Part shown: piece by piece, positions 17,003 through 25,122 of the stretch
How the letters are laid out: each line of letters opens with the position of its first letter
How positions within the stretch are numbered: position 1 is the stretch's first letter
Source of the DNA: Chloroflexota bacterium
GTDB lineage: Bacteria; Chloroflexota; Ktedonobacteria; Ktedonobacterales; Ktedonobacteraceae
Assembly: GCA_902812455.1 (NCBI GenBank)
Contig: CADDZH010000022.1
Location: forward strand, 1 to 56,888
Length of the DNA: 56,888 nucleotides
Reading direction: 5' to 3'
Notes under the pieces: generated by a model
Database searches by the model: none
What the model was told of the DNA's origin: nothing
Seen by the model: the letters and a program-made list of their open reading frames with translations, nothing else
Translations under genes and position numbers: made by a program

Positions 17003-17452
17003 ATGCCAGGAGAAGTTATACCACCGGCCGCACAGCGCCCTCGCAGCAATACAATTCTTATTGTAGAAGACGATGCGGATATCGGGAACTTTCTTCAGCA
17101 ATTAATCGAGGAGGAGACTCCCTATCAAACTGTCGTTCTATCGGATGGCTGGCAAGCGCTGGACAAGGCGCCACAGATTCATCCCTGTCTCCTGCTCCTG
17201 GACTACAGGCTGCCGGGCCTGAACGGGGTCGAGCTGTATGACCGGCTGCAACAGAAAGAGGAGATAGCCGATGTACCGGCCATTATGATGAGCGCGACAT
17301 TACCTACGAGCGAACTCCAGCGCCGGGGGATTTATCCACTGCGCAAACCAATGGATATTGGCGGCGTCATCCGCCTGATTACTCACGCGCTGGCAACCTC
17401 CGAAGAGCGGCATCTCTACGAATATGAGCGCAGGCACTATCAAGCCGGCTAG
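17003..17452 (+). CDS. single-domain response regulator (receiver)
   Basis: About 149 residues: a CheY-like receiver with the acidic pair in LIVEDDADIG (residues 19-28), phosphoacceptor Asp67 in LLLLDYRLPG, the Ser/Thr position in IMMSAT and the Lys in PLRKPMD. There is no output domain, only a short tail. The ATG at 17003 is chosen because GGAAGGAAGAG lies just before it; an open frame extends upstream to 16916 without a good ribosome site. No histidine kinase is adjacent, so its partner is encoded elsewhere. Confidence 0.87.
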   Translation: MPGEVIPPAAQRPRSNTILIVEDDADIGNFLQQLIEEETPYQTVVLSDGWQALDKAPQIHPCLLLLDYRLPGLNGVELYDRLQQKEEIADVPAIMMSATLPTSELQRRGIYPLRKPMDIGGVIRLITHALATSEERHLYEYERRHYQAG

Positions 17453-17501
17453 CCGGTGCAGGCAGTAAGTAGCTACGCTACGTGCCTCTTTCTTGTGAAT
17501 C

Positions 17502-17510
17502 TGGTACAAT
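17502..17510 (+). promoter_or_regulatory. extended -10 promoter for the 41-residue basic protein
   Basis: TGGTACAAT is an extended -10 element (TGnTAnAAT) 65 bases upstream of the small ORF start. No convincing -35 hexamer is visible. The same element, TGGTACAAT, recurs upstream of the dipeptidase gene at 44865. Confidence 0.45.
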
Positions 17511-17574
17511 ACACACAGAGAGAAGGATATTTCTTACATTTCTTACAAAGAAGGAAGGTAGGTAGATATTAAGC

Positions 17575-17700
17575 ATGGCAAACAAAGAACAGAGAAAAGA
17601 GCAAAAAGCCCCTCCCAAGTCCAACAAGCAAAAGAAAGAGATGCGCAAAGAGAAGAAGGCAGCCAAAGCGAATGCCAGCCTCTCTTTGAAGAAAGAGTGA
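17575..17700 (+). CDS. small lysine-rich protein (41 aa)
   Basis: An ORF running ATG 17575 to TGA 17700, too short for most gene callers. It has AAGGAAGGTAGG about 8-15 bases upstream, an extended -10 element before it and a strong hairpin ten bases after the stop, so it looks like a complete transcription unit. The product (starts MANKEQRKEQKAPP) is nearly all Lys, Glu, Ala, Gln and Arg, and would be a charged helical or disordered peptide, possibly nucleic-acid binding. No family was recognised. Confidence 0.6.
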   Translation: MANKEQRKEQKAPPKSNKQKKEMRKEKKAAKANASLSLKKE

Positions 17701-17709
17701 TGTAGGAAA

Positions 17710-17750
17710 CCAGGGCAGGGGGTGCCACGGCGTGGCACCCCCTGCCCTGG
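17710..17750. terminator. perfect 19-bp hairpin between convergent genes
   Basis: CCAGGGCAGGGGGTGCCAC, a 3-base loop (GGC), then the exact complement. It lies between the small basic protein (plus) and the ABC ATPase gene (minus). No T-run follows on either strand, so it is either a bidirectional terminator of non-canonical type or an mRNA-stabilising hairpin. Confidence 0.65.
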
Positions 17751-17797
17751 TTATGGTGTTGATTGCCTGAGAATCGTATTCGCCAACAGATTCTGGG

Positions 17798-18907
17798 CTA
17801 AAAGTAAGCTTCGCCCGTATCCGTGTTAAACAGGTGAATATGGTTGGTATCGATCTGCAGCCTGGTTATGCCACCAGGATGCGCATCAGAACGCGGATTC
17901 AAGCGCGCCACAATAGGTTTGCCTGCCGCCGTCATGTGTACCAGAATCTCACTACCCAGGTGCTCTACAACATCTACCGGGGCCTCAATGATTGAGTTAT
18001 TGCGGGAATCTGGCGGGACGAGGTTGACATCCTCGAGGTGCTCTGGACGAATGCCAAAGGTAAGATTGGTCCCGGCTAGCTCCCTGGTTTGCTGGGCATA
18101 CAGGGGTGGCACCTCGACCTGCCCTACGCCTTCGAGCACAATCTTTGTTGTGCTACCTTCGCCTACTACCCTGGCATTATTGAAGAAATTCATGGCAGGC
18201 GAGCCAATAAAGCCTGCTACAAACAGATTTGCCGGGTGATCGTAGAGTTCCTGCGGCGCTCCCACTTGTTGAATAATACCGGCATTCAGCACGGCTATGC
18301 GATTGCCCATCGTCATGGCTTCAACCTGGTCGTGCGTCACATAAATGACCGTTGTCTGGATACGCTGGTGCAACTGGATGATGTTGGCGCGTGTCTCTAC
18401 ACGCAACTTGGCGTCCAGGTTCGAGAGCGGCTCATCCATCAAGAAGACCTTCGGCTCGCGCACAATAGCCCGGCCCAGCGCAACACGCTGGCGCTGCCCA
18501 CCGGACAGCTCTTTGGGCTTGCGTTTCAGCAAGCCTTGCAGGTTCAAAAGCTGGGCAGCTTCCTCCACGCGCTTCTTGATCTGATCCCTTGGGAAGTGAC
18601 GCAGCTTGAGGCTGAAGGCCATATTATCGAAGACGGTCATATGGGGATAAAGCGCGTAGTTCTGGAAAACCATGGCGATATCGCGATCTTTGGGGGGAAC
18701 ATTGTTGACGACCCTCTCGCCGATGAGGATTTCCCCTTCGCTGATATCCTCCAGGCCTGCTACCATGCGCAGGCAAGTGCTTTTCCCGCATCCTGAGGGG
18801 CCAACCAGGACAAGGAACTCCTTGTCATGGATATCCAGGTTGATATCATGCACAACCTCGACACTGCCAAAACGCTTGTAGACGTGCTCAAATTGCACTC
18901 CTGCCAT
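17798..18907 (-). CDS. MsiK/UgpC-type ABC transporter ATP-binding protein
   Basis: About 369 residues from ATG 18907, which has AGGAGT six bases upstream. Walker A is GPSGCGKST (residues 36-44), the signature [14 protein letters not shown], Walker [15 protein letters not shown], the switch His in [10 protein letters not shown], and the C-terminal TOBE/MalK regulatory domain is complete. This subfamily energises sugar importers. No permease or binding-protein gene is adjacent, so it probably serves several sugar transporters, as MsiK does in actinomycetes. Two palindromes lie upstream and may be operators. Confidence 0.93.
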   Translation of the reverse strand: MAGVQFEHVYKRFGSVEVVHDINLDIHDKEFLVLVGPSGCGKSTCLRMVAGLEDISEGEILIGERVVNNVPPKDRDIAMVFQNYALYPHMTVFDNMAFSLKLRHFPRDQIKKRVEEAAQLLNLQGLLKRKPKELSGGQRQRVALGRAIVREPKVFLMDEPLSNLDAKLRVETRANIIQLHQRIQTTVIYVTHDQVEAMTMGNRIAVLNAGIIQQVGAPQELYDHPANLFVAGFIGSPAMNFFNNARVVGEGSTTKIVLEGVGQVEVPPLYAQQTRELAGTNLTFGIRPEHLEDVNLVPPDSRNNSIIEAPVDVVEHLGSEILVHMTAAGKPIVARLNPRSDAHPGGITRLQIDTNHIHLFNTDTGEAYF

Positions 18908-18931
18908 AATTGTAACTCCTTCTGGCTCTTG

Positions 18932-18948
18932 CAACGGGTATCCCGTTG
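18932..18948. promoter_or_regulatory. palindrome upstream of the ABC ATPase gene
   Basis: CAACGGG-TAT-CCCGTTG, a perfect inverted repeat 25 bases upstream of the ATPase start. It could be an operator or a leader hairpin. Confidence 0.4.
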
Positions 18949-18990
18949 CTCTTCAATCAACACAAGAGCTTCGCTTAATGTGCATGCTGC

Positions 18991-19013
18991 AACCGGTAAC
19001 ACATTACCCGGTT
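18991..19013. promoter_or_regulatory. second palindrome, possible sugar-repressor operator
   Basis: AACCGGTAA-CACA-TTACCCGGTT, an inverted repeat with one extra base, in the space between the ATPase gene and ftsZ. LacI-family repressors often bind sites of this size. The assignment to a sugar repressor is inference. Confidence 0.35.
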
Positions 19014-19154
19014 GGGAGTCAGCATGACCTCTTCACGTTCTGCTGCCAGCCTGATTCCTCCTCATGAATGAGAAAAGAGGGCCGGGAACAAACGTTAAAA
19101 AAATTATAGCATAAAAAAATGGTATATTGACAAGAACGAACCTGAGCATTGGAC

Positions 19155-19184
19155 TTGACATCGTTGCTACAATGCAAGTAAAAT
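19155..19184 (+). promoter_or_regulatory. ftsZ promoter
   Basis: TTGACA (19155-19160), an 18-base spacer, then TAAAAT (19179-19184). Transcription would begin near 19191, which places the ATG at 19223 as the first usable ftsZ start. Confidence 0.6.
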
Positions 19185-19222
19185 GCCAGCAATATCCTAG
19201 AGACGAAGGAAATGGGGTTCGC

Positions 19223-20695
19223 ATGCAACCGATGTCACCAGATCATGACAATGCATACAAACGCCAGAAGACCCCGCAGGGATGGACGGGGAAGGCTGAT
19301 GCGACACCGGGTGCATATGATGTGGATGAGCAAGAGAGCCAGTGGGCCGTACTCCGGCATGAGGTGGAGGTAGAAGATATGACGAGGCAGGATGAGCGAG
19401 TCCGGCCGGATTGGGAGCAGCGAGACACAGAGGATGATACTCCCCCTTCTCGATCACCCTCCAATGAGCCAGACCCTAGCCAGTTGCGCCATGTCGATAT
19501 CGTAGTAGCAGGCGTTGGGGGCGGCGGCATGAACGCATTGAACCGCATGATGAGCGCCCAGGTACGTGGCGTGCGCTTCATCGCTATGAATACAGATTCC
19601 CAGGTGCTGGCTCTCTCCAGAGCAGAGCACTGCATTTGCCTGGGGCAGCATTACACCAAAGGACTGGGAGCTGGCGGCAATACGGCTCTCGGCATGCGAG
19701 CGGCAAGCGAGAGCGCGGACGAAATACGCGCCGCCCTAAGCGGGGCAGATCTTGTGTTCATCGCAGCCGGCCTGGGCGGAGGAACCGGCACGGGCGCCGC
19801 TCCCGTTGTTGCATCCATCGCCAGGAAATTGGGCGCCCTGACGATTGGCATTGTTACCCTGCCTTTCACGTTTGAAGGCGTGCAGCGCAAGCGTATCGCC
19901 CAGGCAGGTTTAGAGCAACTTAAGGCAGAGATCGATGCCCTGATCGCCGTCCCCAACGATCGCTTGCTGGCAAGCACGGGACGCGAACGCAGCCTGGCCG
20001 ACGCTTTTAAACTCGCCGACGACGTGCTGCGCCAGGGTGTCCAGGGTATTGCTGAGGTTATCAACGTGCCGGGCATGGTCAATGTTGATTTCGCCGATGT
20101 ACGCAGTGTTCTATCTGGCGCCGGTACTGCTTTAATGAGCATCGGGCAAGGGCAGGGACATGACCGCGCTCGACAGGCAGCAGAGCAGGCCATCGCTGGA
20201 GGCTTCCTCAACGTGACGATTCGCGGTGCTAACCGTGTCCTCTTCAACATTAGCGGCGGAGAAGATATGACGCTCTTTGAGGTCAACGAGGTGGCCGAGC
20301 GCATCAGGCAGGCCATAGATGCAGCAGCCGATATCACCTTCGGCGCAGTGATTGATCCCAGGCTGAAAGATAGCATCCGTGTGACTCTGATTGCCGCCGG
20401 TATGCAGGAATCGAGTACTTTACGACTGCCTACCGTGCGTATGGAACGCCCGCTCCCGGTATCGAGCGTTCCGCCCGCTGCGCAGTCCGCAAACACTCAA
20501 AAAGGAAGCAATGCTGCCCGGCCTGCTCCATTCCCGGCGGCTCCGGCGCAAGCTGGGCGCCAGCAGCGCAGCCTGGACGATCTGCGTGGCCTGCGCCATA
20601 TGGGGCGCCGTCACGAAATGCACAGGGGAAGCCAGGCAAGGGAAGAGGATGGGGAAGAGGTAGATGTACCGCCCTTTTTGAAGAAATCTCCATAA
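19223..20695 (+). CDS. ftsZ: cell division protein FtsZ with long N-terminal extension
   Basis: About 490 residues. The tubulin-like GTPase core begins with VAGVGGGGMNALNRM, followed by AMNTDSQVL, the GTP signature GLGGGTGTGAAPVVA and the T7-loop region NVDFADVRSVL. The C-terminus ends in DVPPFLKKSP, the conserved peptide that contacts membrane tethers. The core is preceded by about 90 charged, probably disordered residues, far more than in most FtsZ proteins. The start is set by a promoter at 19155-19184. The gene is not in a division-and-cell-wall cluster: its neighbours are an ABC ATPase and a KGG protein. It forms the division ring by GTP-dependent polymerisation. Confidence 0.96.
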   Translation: MQPMSPDHDNAYKRQKTPQGWTGKADATPGAYDVDEQESQWAVLRHEVEVEDMTRQDERVRPDWEQRDTEDDTPPSRSPSNEPDPSQLRHVDIVVAGVGGGGMNALNRMMSAQVRGVRFIAMNTDSQVLALSRAEHCICLGQHYTKGLGAGGNTALGMRAASESADEIRAALSGADLVFIAAGLGGGTGTGAAPVVASIARKLGALTIGIVTLPFTFEGVQRKRIAQAGLEQLKAEIDALIAVPNDRLLASTGRERSLADAFKLADDVLRQGVQGIAEVINVPGMVNVDFADVRSVLSGAGTALMSIGQGQGHDRARQAAEQAIAGGFLNVTIRGANRVLFNISGGEDMTLFEVNEVAERIRQAIDAAADITFGAVIDPRLKDSIRVTLIAAGMQESSTLRLPTVRMERPLPVSSVPPAAQSANTQKGSNAARPAPFPAAPAQAGRQQRSLDDLRGLRHMGRRHEMHRGSQAREEDGEEVDVPPFLKKSP

Positions 20696-20723
20696 AAAAG
20701 GGCACCCCACCAGAGGGGTGCCC
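20694..20723 (-). terminator. intrinsic terminator of the KGG-protein gene
   Basis: On the minus strand GGGGCACCCC, a short loop, GGGGTGCCC, then TTTTTT. It lies directly after the KGG gene and touches the ftsZ stop, so it may stop transcripts in both directions. Confidence 0.8.
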
Positions 20724-20742
20724 CGGCTATCGACAACTTGCC

Positions 20743-21012
20743 TCATTCTCTCTCAGGAGCAGCACGGCCCCGTTCGCCGCCCTTCCTGCCAATCTTGGAA
20801 TAAAATGCTGAGCCTTGCTGCCGCTTTGTGGATTCGCCGCCCTTTTTGCCGATTTCGGCATAGAATTGTGGCCCCCGTTTCTCCTTCACGGTTTCGCCGC
20901 CCTTCTTGCCGATTTTCGAGTAGAATTCAGAGCCATACTTTTCTCGTACCGCCTGGCCGCCGTGCTTTGCCTTCGGCGACCCTGCCTCTGGTCCTCGCTT
21001 GTTGTTTGCCAT
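20743..21012 (-). CDS. KGG-repeat stress-induced protein
   Basis: 89 residues made of three to four copies of a Lys-Gly-Gly motif unit (REKYGSEFYSKIGKKGGE, KEKRGPQFYAEIGKKGG, KRQQGSAFYSKIGRKGG). This is the family of E. coli YciG-like and plant-type stress-induced hydrophilic proteins. The product is highly charged and probably disordered. The ATG at 21012 has a GAGGTGG site upstream. An intrinsic terminator follows. The molecular role is not established; the family is linked to general stress and desiccation responses. Confidence 0.85.
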   Translation of the reverse strand: MANNKRGPEAGSPKAKHGGQAVREKYGSEFYSKIGKKGGETVKEKRGPQFYAEIGKKGGESTKRQQGSAFYSKIGRKGGERGRAAPERE

Positions 21013-21129
21013 AGAAGGTCCCACCTCTCTAATTACTCGTACTCCACGTACCTACCCACGAACAACGCGCTGAGACATTCCGATACGCCCGGCCTAACAT
21101 ACCTGTTTTCAGAACATCTCGCAGCTTTC

Positions 21130-21951
21130 CTACTGCAACTGATGCTCCCGCGCACGCGCCACACGGTTGGCAATCATCGCCGCCGTGATCCCTGCGCCAA
21201 CTCCGTTATCGATATTGACCACAGCTAATCCTGGCGCGCACGTTTGCAACATCGAAAGCAGTGCGGCAATCCCTTTGCCGCCTAACCCATAGCCAATCGA
21301 TGTCGGTAACCCGATTACAGGAACAGGAACCAGCCCTGCTACTACCGATGGCAGCGCTCCATCCATTCCAGCAGCTACAATCATCGCATCTATTTCCGCA
21401 GAGAGCAGGCCGCGCAGTGGCTCTACCAGGCGATACAAGCCCGCTACTCCCACATCATACACACGAAAGACGTGGCAACCCATTTCTTCCGCAATGAGTG
21501 CCGCTTCCTCAGCTACCGGAATATCGGATGTGCCGGCGCTGATCACTCCTACACGCCCGCCCGTCTCCCGCCGTAGATAGTCCGGCCTGTAGATAACCAC
21601 CATGCGAGCCGCTTCGTGCAAGGAGACCGTGCATCCGGCAAACGCCTCCTGCAGTGGCGCGATTGCCTCTGGACGCACTCGACTGATAATCGCTCTTCCC
21701 GTACCTCTCAGCAACTCCTGCGCCATTGCAATAAGTTGCGCGACTTCTTTTGTCTCGCCAAAGATTACCTCAGGTACCCCCTTACGCTCTTCGCGCCTGG
21801 GATCGGGGCGAACCTCGATGAACAATGGACGCTTACTACCCTCTGAGCCACATGCTTCTTGCTGCCCGCCGGCCGGCTGGATATCAGGCTGCTGGCTTTG
21901 ATCCCAACCAGATCGAGCCAGCAGGTTCAGGATTTCCAGTTGCTCATCCAT
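21130..21951 (-). CDS. larB: LarB-type pyridinium-3,5-biscarboxylic acid mononucleotide synthase
   Basis: About 273 residues from ATG 21951; a TTG at 21996 would extend it. The C-terminal half is AIR-carboxylase-like: GTSDIPVAEEAA, a central VAAGMDGALPSVVAGL, then VIGLPTSIGYG and VVNIDNGVGAG, all hallmarks of LarB. LarB carboxylates and hydrolyses nicotinic acid adenine dinucleotide in the first step of the nickel-pincer cofactor pathway for lactate racemase-like enzymes. larC and larE are not adjacent, so the cofactor path, if present, is split. About 40 low-complexity residues before RPDPRREERKGVPEVIFG are unusual. Confidence 0.9.
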   Translation of the reverse strand: MDEQLEILNLLARSGWDQSQQPDIQPAGGQQEACGSEGSKRPLFIEVRPDPRREERKGVPEVIFGETKEVAQLIAMAQELLRGTGRAIISRVRPEAIAPLQEAFAGCTVSLHEAARMVVIYRPDYLRRETGGRVGVISAGTSDIPVAEEAALIAEEMGCHVFRVYDVGVAGLYRLVEPLRGLLSAEIDAMIVAAGMDGALPSVVAGLVPVPVIGLPTSIGYGLGGKGIAALLSMLQTCAPGLAVVNIDNGVGAGITAAMIANRVARAREHQLQ

Positions 21952-22080
21952 TCCATGATCCACAGAAAGACATCCCTCAACTTGAGTATTACACAAACAT
22001 TGTTCATCTGGGAGTTTTCCAACCAGTCATAGTTTAGCATAGCCGGTTGAGATGAGCAAGTGTGCGATACTGGCAGCCTA

Positions 22081-22089
22081 TGCTATAAT
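22081..22089 (+). promoter_or_regulatory. extended -10 promoter of the lipoprotein gene
   Basis: TGCTATAAT, a perfect extended -10 element, lies 70 bases before the lipoprotein start. No good -35 hexamer is visible. Confidence 0.55.
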
Positions 22090-22158
22090 TTATCCTGATA
22101 TGTTATTTATTCGTTATGCTTATAGTTAGTGCTGAGTTTTATCAATTGAAAAAGGAAA

Positions 22159-22638
22159 ATGAATAAACGTCGACAAACCTTATTGATCTTTTGTTCTTTA
22201 AGTCTGCTGTTCCTTTTCGCGGCGTGCGCACCGCTTGCGCCGGTCTCCCCGGCTCCCAAACAGAAAACGGTGACGATTAGCAAAACATTCCAGGCTCAGG
22301 CCTCACCTGTACCGACTTTCCCACCCTATGTCTGCGCCGCCTGGTCATCAAACAATGCGCCCGGCCCCAACTCGACAATCAGCATCTATGCAAAAATCAC
22401 GAAACACATCGCCGGCGTGAGCGGGGCCGTCGCTACGGCAACTGTCCATTTCCAGTATCAAGATGTTACGCTTGACCAGCAGCCGGTGAGCGATAGTGGG
22501 GGATTCGTCACATTCACCCTGCCGCTCGAGGGACGCCAGCCGGTGGGAGTTCCGGCAACCGTGGATGTCACCTTTAGCAACATTCCAGGGCACCCTGGGC
22601 CATTGCAGTGTACCCCGGCATTCTTCACTCCACAGTAA
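22159..22638 (+). CDS. secreted lipoprotein, unknown function
   Basis: 159 residues. A classical type II signal peptide (MNKRRQT, then a hydrophobic stretch) ends in the lipobox LFAAC with Cys23 as the lipidated residue. The mature part begins with a Pro/Ala-rich linker and is followed by an all-beta region with ATVHFQYQDVTL and ATVDVTFSNIPG, which looks like a single immunoglobulin-like domain. The ribosome site is AAAGGAAA just before the ATG. It would be anchored on the outer face of the cytoplasmic membrane. The stop overlaps the convergent mutM gene by 14 bases. No family name can be given. Confidence 0.8.
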   Translation: MNKRRQTLLIFCSLSLLFLFAACAPLAPVSPAPKQKTVTISKTFQAQASPVPTFPPYVCAAWSSNNAPGPNSTISIYAKITKHIAGVSGAVATATVHFQYQDVTLDQQPVSDSGGFVTFTLPLEGRQPVGVPATVDVTFSNIPGHPGPLQCTPAFFTPQ

Positions 22639-23602
22639 GCCTTTGACAGTTCGGACAGAAATGTGTGCTGCGCTGGGCAACTACTATACGTTCGATGATT
22701 GTGCCACAGCGCACGCATGGCTCTCCATCTCGCTGGTACACCTGCACATGGTCGTAGTTGTCGCCAGCCTCGCCCCACAGATCGCGATAATCGTTAAAGG
22801 ATGTCCCACCATGCTCGATGCCCAGCGTAAGCGCTGAGATAATGCCTTGATGCAATGCCTTGATCTCATCTGCTGAGAGCGTATCAGCCCGCCTGAGAGG
22901 ATGGATCGAGGCGTAGAACAGCGCCTCATCCGCATAGATATTGCCCAGGCCGGCAACCACCTGCTGGTCAAGCAACACCTGCTTGATGGCTCCTTTACGC
23001 CCAGACAAAGCATTGTGAAGGCCTTCGACCGTAAATGCTTCGCCCAGCGGCTCCAGCCCCAGGCCAGCAAATACCTCCCCTTCGCGTTCGCGTGGCCAGA
23101 GTTCAATACGCCCAAACTTGCGTGGGTCGGTATAGAGCAATCGCCTGCCATCCGTCAAGTTGAAGCACACACGGCAATAGAACGTACCGGATAGCTTGAT
23201 GGGGTGGCCATCCGGCATGCAACCGGCTTCCGGCGCCAGCGGCCTGAATGCTGGCCCTTTTGTATCCCAGGCAAGAGGGTCCCTATCCCGCAAGCTCGTA
23301 TCTATCTCCCATCCAGGCGGCAAAAGCAACAAATTCCCCGTCATACGCCGGTGAATGGAAAGAAACCATCCTGACCCCTCATCGGACTTGTCCTCAACGG
23401 AAGGCGAAAGATCGATCAACAGAAACTTGCCGCGCCGCCGCACGCCTGTAATACGCATCCCGGCAACCTGGTGAAGAAAATCGGAGGGAGCAGGGTATCC
23501 AATGGTACGATCCCAGAAAACCAGGGCATCACGAATTGTGGCACCTACGAGGTTTGCACGCAATTGGCGGGCAGTATATTCTACTTCTGGCAATTCAGGC
23601 AT
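22625..23602 (-). CDS. mutM: formamidopyrimidine-DNA glycosylase
   Basis: 325 residues beginning MPELPEVE: Pro2 is the catalytic nucleophile and Glu3 the acid. The catalytic Lys is in RRRGKFLLIDL and the C-terminal zinc finger is CVRCG...FCPNC. The enzyme removes oxidised purines such as 8-oxoguanine and cuts the abasic site. The start at 23602 is fixed by the required N-terminal Pro; the frame is open upstream only by chance. At 325 residues it is longer than the usual 270-290, with an acidic and loop-rich insert near residues 75-115. It lies 7 bases downstream of the Fur-family gene and is probably cotranscribed with it. Confidence 0.95.
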   Translation of the reverse strand: MPELPEVEYTARQLRANLVGATIRDALVFWDRTIGYPAPSDFLHQVAGMRITGVRRRGKFLLIDLSPSVEDKSDEGSGWFLSIHRRMTGNLLLLPPGWEIDTSLRDRDPLAWDTKGPAFRPLAPEAGCMPDGHPIKLSGTFYCRVCFNLTDGRRLLYTDPRKFGRIELWPREREGEVFAGLGLEPLGEAFTVEGLHNALSGRKGAIKQVLLDQQVVAGLGNIYADEALFYASIHPLRRADTLSADEIKALHQGIISALTLGIEHGGTSFNDYRDLWGEAGDNYDHVQVYQRDGEPCVRCGTIIERIVVAQRSTHFCPNCQRLTVE

Positions 23603-23609
23603 AAGGCTT

Positions 23610-24044
23610 CTATGATCGGCAGCTCGCACAGCGGCCAAAAAATTCGAGGCGATGGCCCTCGATTGCGAAATCCGCCAGGCGCTCCACCCTGGCAATCTGC
23701 TCCGCGCTCAGGCAGGTCTCTACCTCGCTCACCTTGCCGCACACCGAACACGTAATGTGGTGATGATGGCGACCCGCATCATGGCAGAAACGAAAGCGGT
23801 GCGTCCCATCAGCGTACTCAACACGATCAAGTAGGCCTAGCTCTTGCAGTATCTCCACCGCTCTAAAAACCGTAGCCCGCCCAATATCGGGGTTGCGGGC
23901 CAGCACCATGTCCCACAACTGCTCAATTGTAAATTCCGAGCCAGGCGTCTCTACCAGCAACCTCGCGAGGGTACGACGTGGGCCGGTAATGCGCAGCCCT
24001 TTGCGTCGAAAAGCATTCAGGATAATATCAGCAGTGATGGTCAT
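23610..24044 (-). CDS. Fur-family metal- or peroxide-responsive repressor
   Basis: About 144 residues. The N-terminal winged helix contains LRITGPRRTLARLL and the recognition region RATVFRAVEIL. The C-terminal dimerisation domain has the His-rich GRHHHHITCSVCGK and a second CASC pair, which would form the structural zinc site. Fur, Zur and PerR cannot be separated with certainty; pairing with the oxidative-damage repair gene mutM favours a PerR-like or metal-stress role. ATG 24044 is preferred over an ATG 18 bases upstream. An inverted repeat at 24073-24106 covers its probable promoter. Confidence 0.9.
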   Translation of the reverse strand: MTITADIILNAFRRKGLRITGPRRTLARLLVETPGSEFTIEQLWDMVLARNPDIGRATVFRAVEILQELGLLDRVEYADGTHRFRFCHDAGRHHHHITCSVCGKVSEVETCLSAEQIARVERLADFAIEGHRLEFFGRCASCRS

Positions 24045-24072
24045 GGCACTCCATATGTTCAAGGGAAATTAT

Positions 24073-24106
24073 TGATACAAGATATCATTACATTTCCATT
24101 GTATCA
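24073..24106. promoter_or_regulatory. inverted repeat over the Fur-family gene promoter
   Basis: TGATACAA (24073-24080) and TTGTATCA (24099-24106) are exact inverted copies separated by 18 bases. Read on the minus strand the outer arm contains TACAAT, a likely -10 element. Autorepression by the Fur-family protein is a reasonable inference. Confidence 0.5.
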
Positions 24107-24122
24107 TGCAGCGAGCGAGGCG

Positions 24123-24761
24123 TCAAACGCTCACCTCCCATGTTCTGTAGCCAGCATCTGTATCCTCGACGAGCACAGATGCTGGCTGGCGCAGTATCCT
24201 CGCCGCCGTCCACACATCGCTCGCCGAACCGGAAATATTGCCTACGAAGGCAAATAGCGCATACGAAGCAAGCCCTGGTGCCACAAGCGTGAAGATCATC
24301 CCGGCCAGCGTTATGAAAACAAGCGGGGCCAAGCCCACAACGAGATACTGGTTACGGCGGAACAATTGATTTCTGGCCCCACAATAGAGAGCGAGCGGCA
24401 ACTTCGTACCAAAATAAGGCTTACCGCCCCAGAAGGCAAAGGCCAGGCCATGCACAAGCTCATGCAATGGGAGCATAATAATATAGGCGCCAGCATTGAT
24501 AAGCAGCCAGAATAAGACCTCCAGGAAGCCGAGCTGGCCGATTAGCCTGTGCGTTTGCACAAAGTATGCAGCGATATCCAGTATGCCAAAGAATACGCCG
24601 CCTGCCAGCAGCAGGAGCAGGCTCAGCCTAGCCAGCGGCTGCAATTGTTCTAGTTCCAGCACGGCCAGCTCATCACGTTTGCGTAACTGGCCCGCTTCTA
24701 TCGCCGCCTGCTGCTTCTCTCGCAGAGCCGGCTGGAAGCGATCGATCAAGGTGAGTGGCAT
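24123..24761 (-). CDS. DUF3267-type membrane protein with HExxH motif
   Basis: 212 residues with about four hydrophobic segments. The sequence MLPLHELVHGLAFAFWGGKP holds an HExxH zinc-binding motif just after a membrane segment, the arrangement of the DUF3267 group of putative membrane zincins. A further segment near the C-terminus (LVVGLAPLVFITLAG) matches the same family, where an Asn/Asp in this region may complete the metal site. The N-terminal 40 residues are charged. Proteolytic activity has not been shown for the family. It is transcribed alone, convergent to nothing and 60 bases downstream of the Fur-gene inverted repeat. Confidence 0.8.
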   Translation of the reverse strand: MPLTLIDRFQPALREKQQAAIEAGQLRKRDELAVLELEQLQPLARLSLLLLLAGGVFFGILDIAAYFVQTHRLIGQLGFLEVLFWLLINAGAYIIMLPLHELVHGLAFAFWGGKPYFGTKLPLALYCGARNQLFRRNQYLVVGLAPLVFITLAGMIFTLVAPGLASYALFAFVGNISGSASDVWTAARILRQPASVLVEDTDAGYRTWEVSV

Positions 24762-24920
24762 ATGTTCCTACCCTTTCCCCCACTTTCTGATATACTATAT
24801 CACCAATGGATAAAATGTACGGGCCGATTTATCGTGCCCATCGGTGATTGATCGGCCCACCCTCGTCAATCACTCACAGGACGGAGGCCCCGAAAAGGCG
24901 AAAGGCAGGGCAGGAAACCA

Positions 24921-25103
24921 TTGAAGTACGTGCATACCTGGAAATTCCTGATAGGGATTCTGGCCGTGTTCTGGATCATCTTCGCCATCATCCTGATCGT
25001 CGCCGGCCTGCCTTTTTATATTGTGAGCATCGCGCTCTCTACCATCGCCATGCTCTCGTTGCTGGTTGTTGTGCTGGCCTGGGCGTATACGCATGGGTAC
25101 TGA
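24921..25103 (+). CDS. small two-helix membrane protein
   Basis: 60 residues, starting at TTG 24921 with CAGGAAACC upstream. Two hydrophobic helices (about 9-30 and 33-56) joined by a short turn make up nearly the whole protein. It ends 19 bases before the RNase Z gene on the same strand, so the two are probably cotranscribed. No family was recognised. The reading could be chance, but the hydrophobic pattern and spacing favour a real gene. Confidence 0.5.
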   Translation: MKYVHTWKFLIGILAVFWIIFAIILIVAGLPFYIVSIALSTIAMLSLLVVVLAWAYTHGY

Positions 25104-25122
25104 AACGGAAGAATAAATTTTC

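Noticed and set aside
19651..20496. Long open frame on the minus strand opposite ftsZ
   Set aside because: It mirrors the third-position GC bias of ftsZ, has no ribosome site or recognisable motif, and ftsZ is certain.
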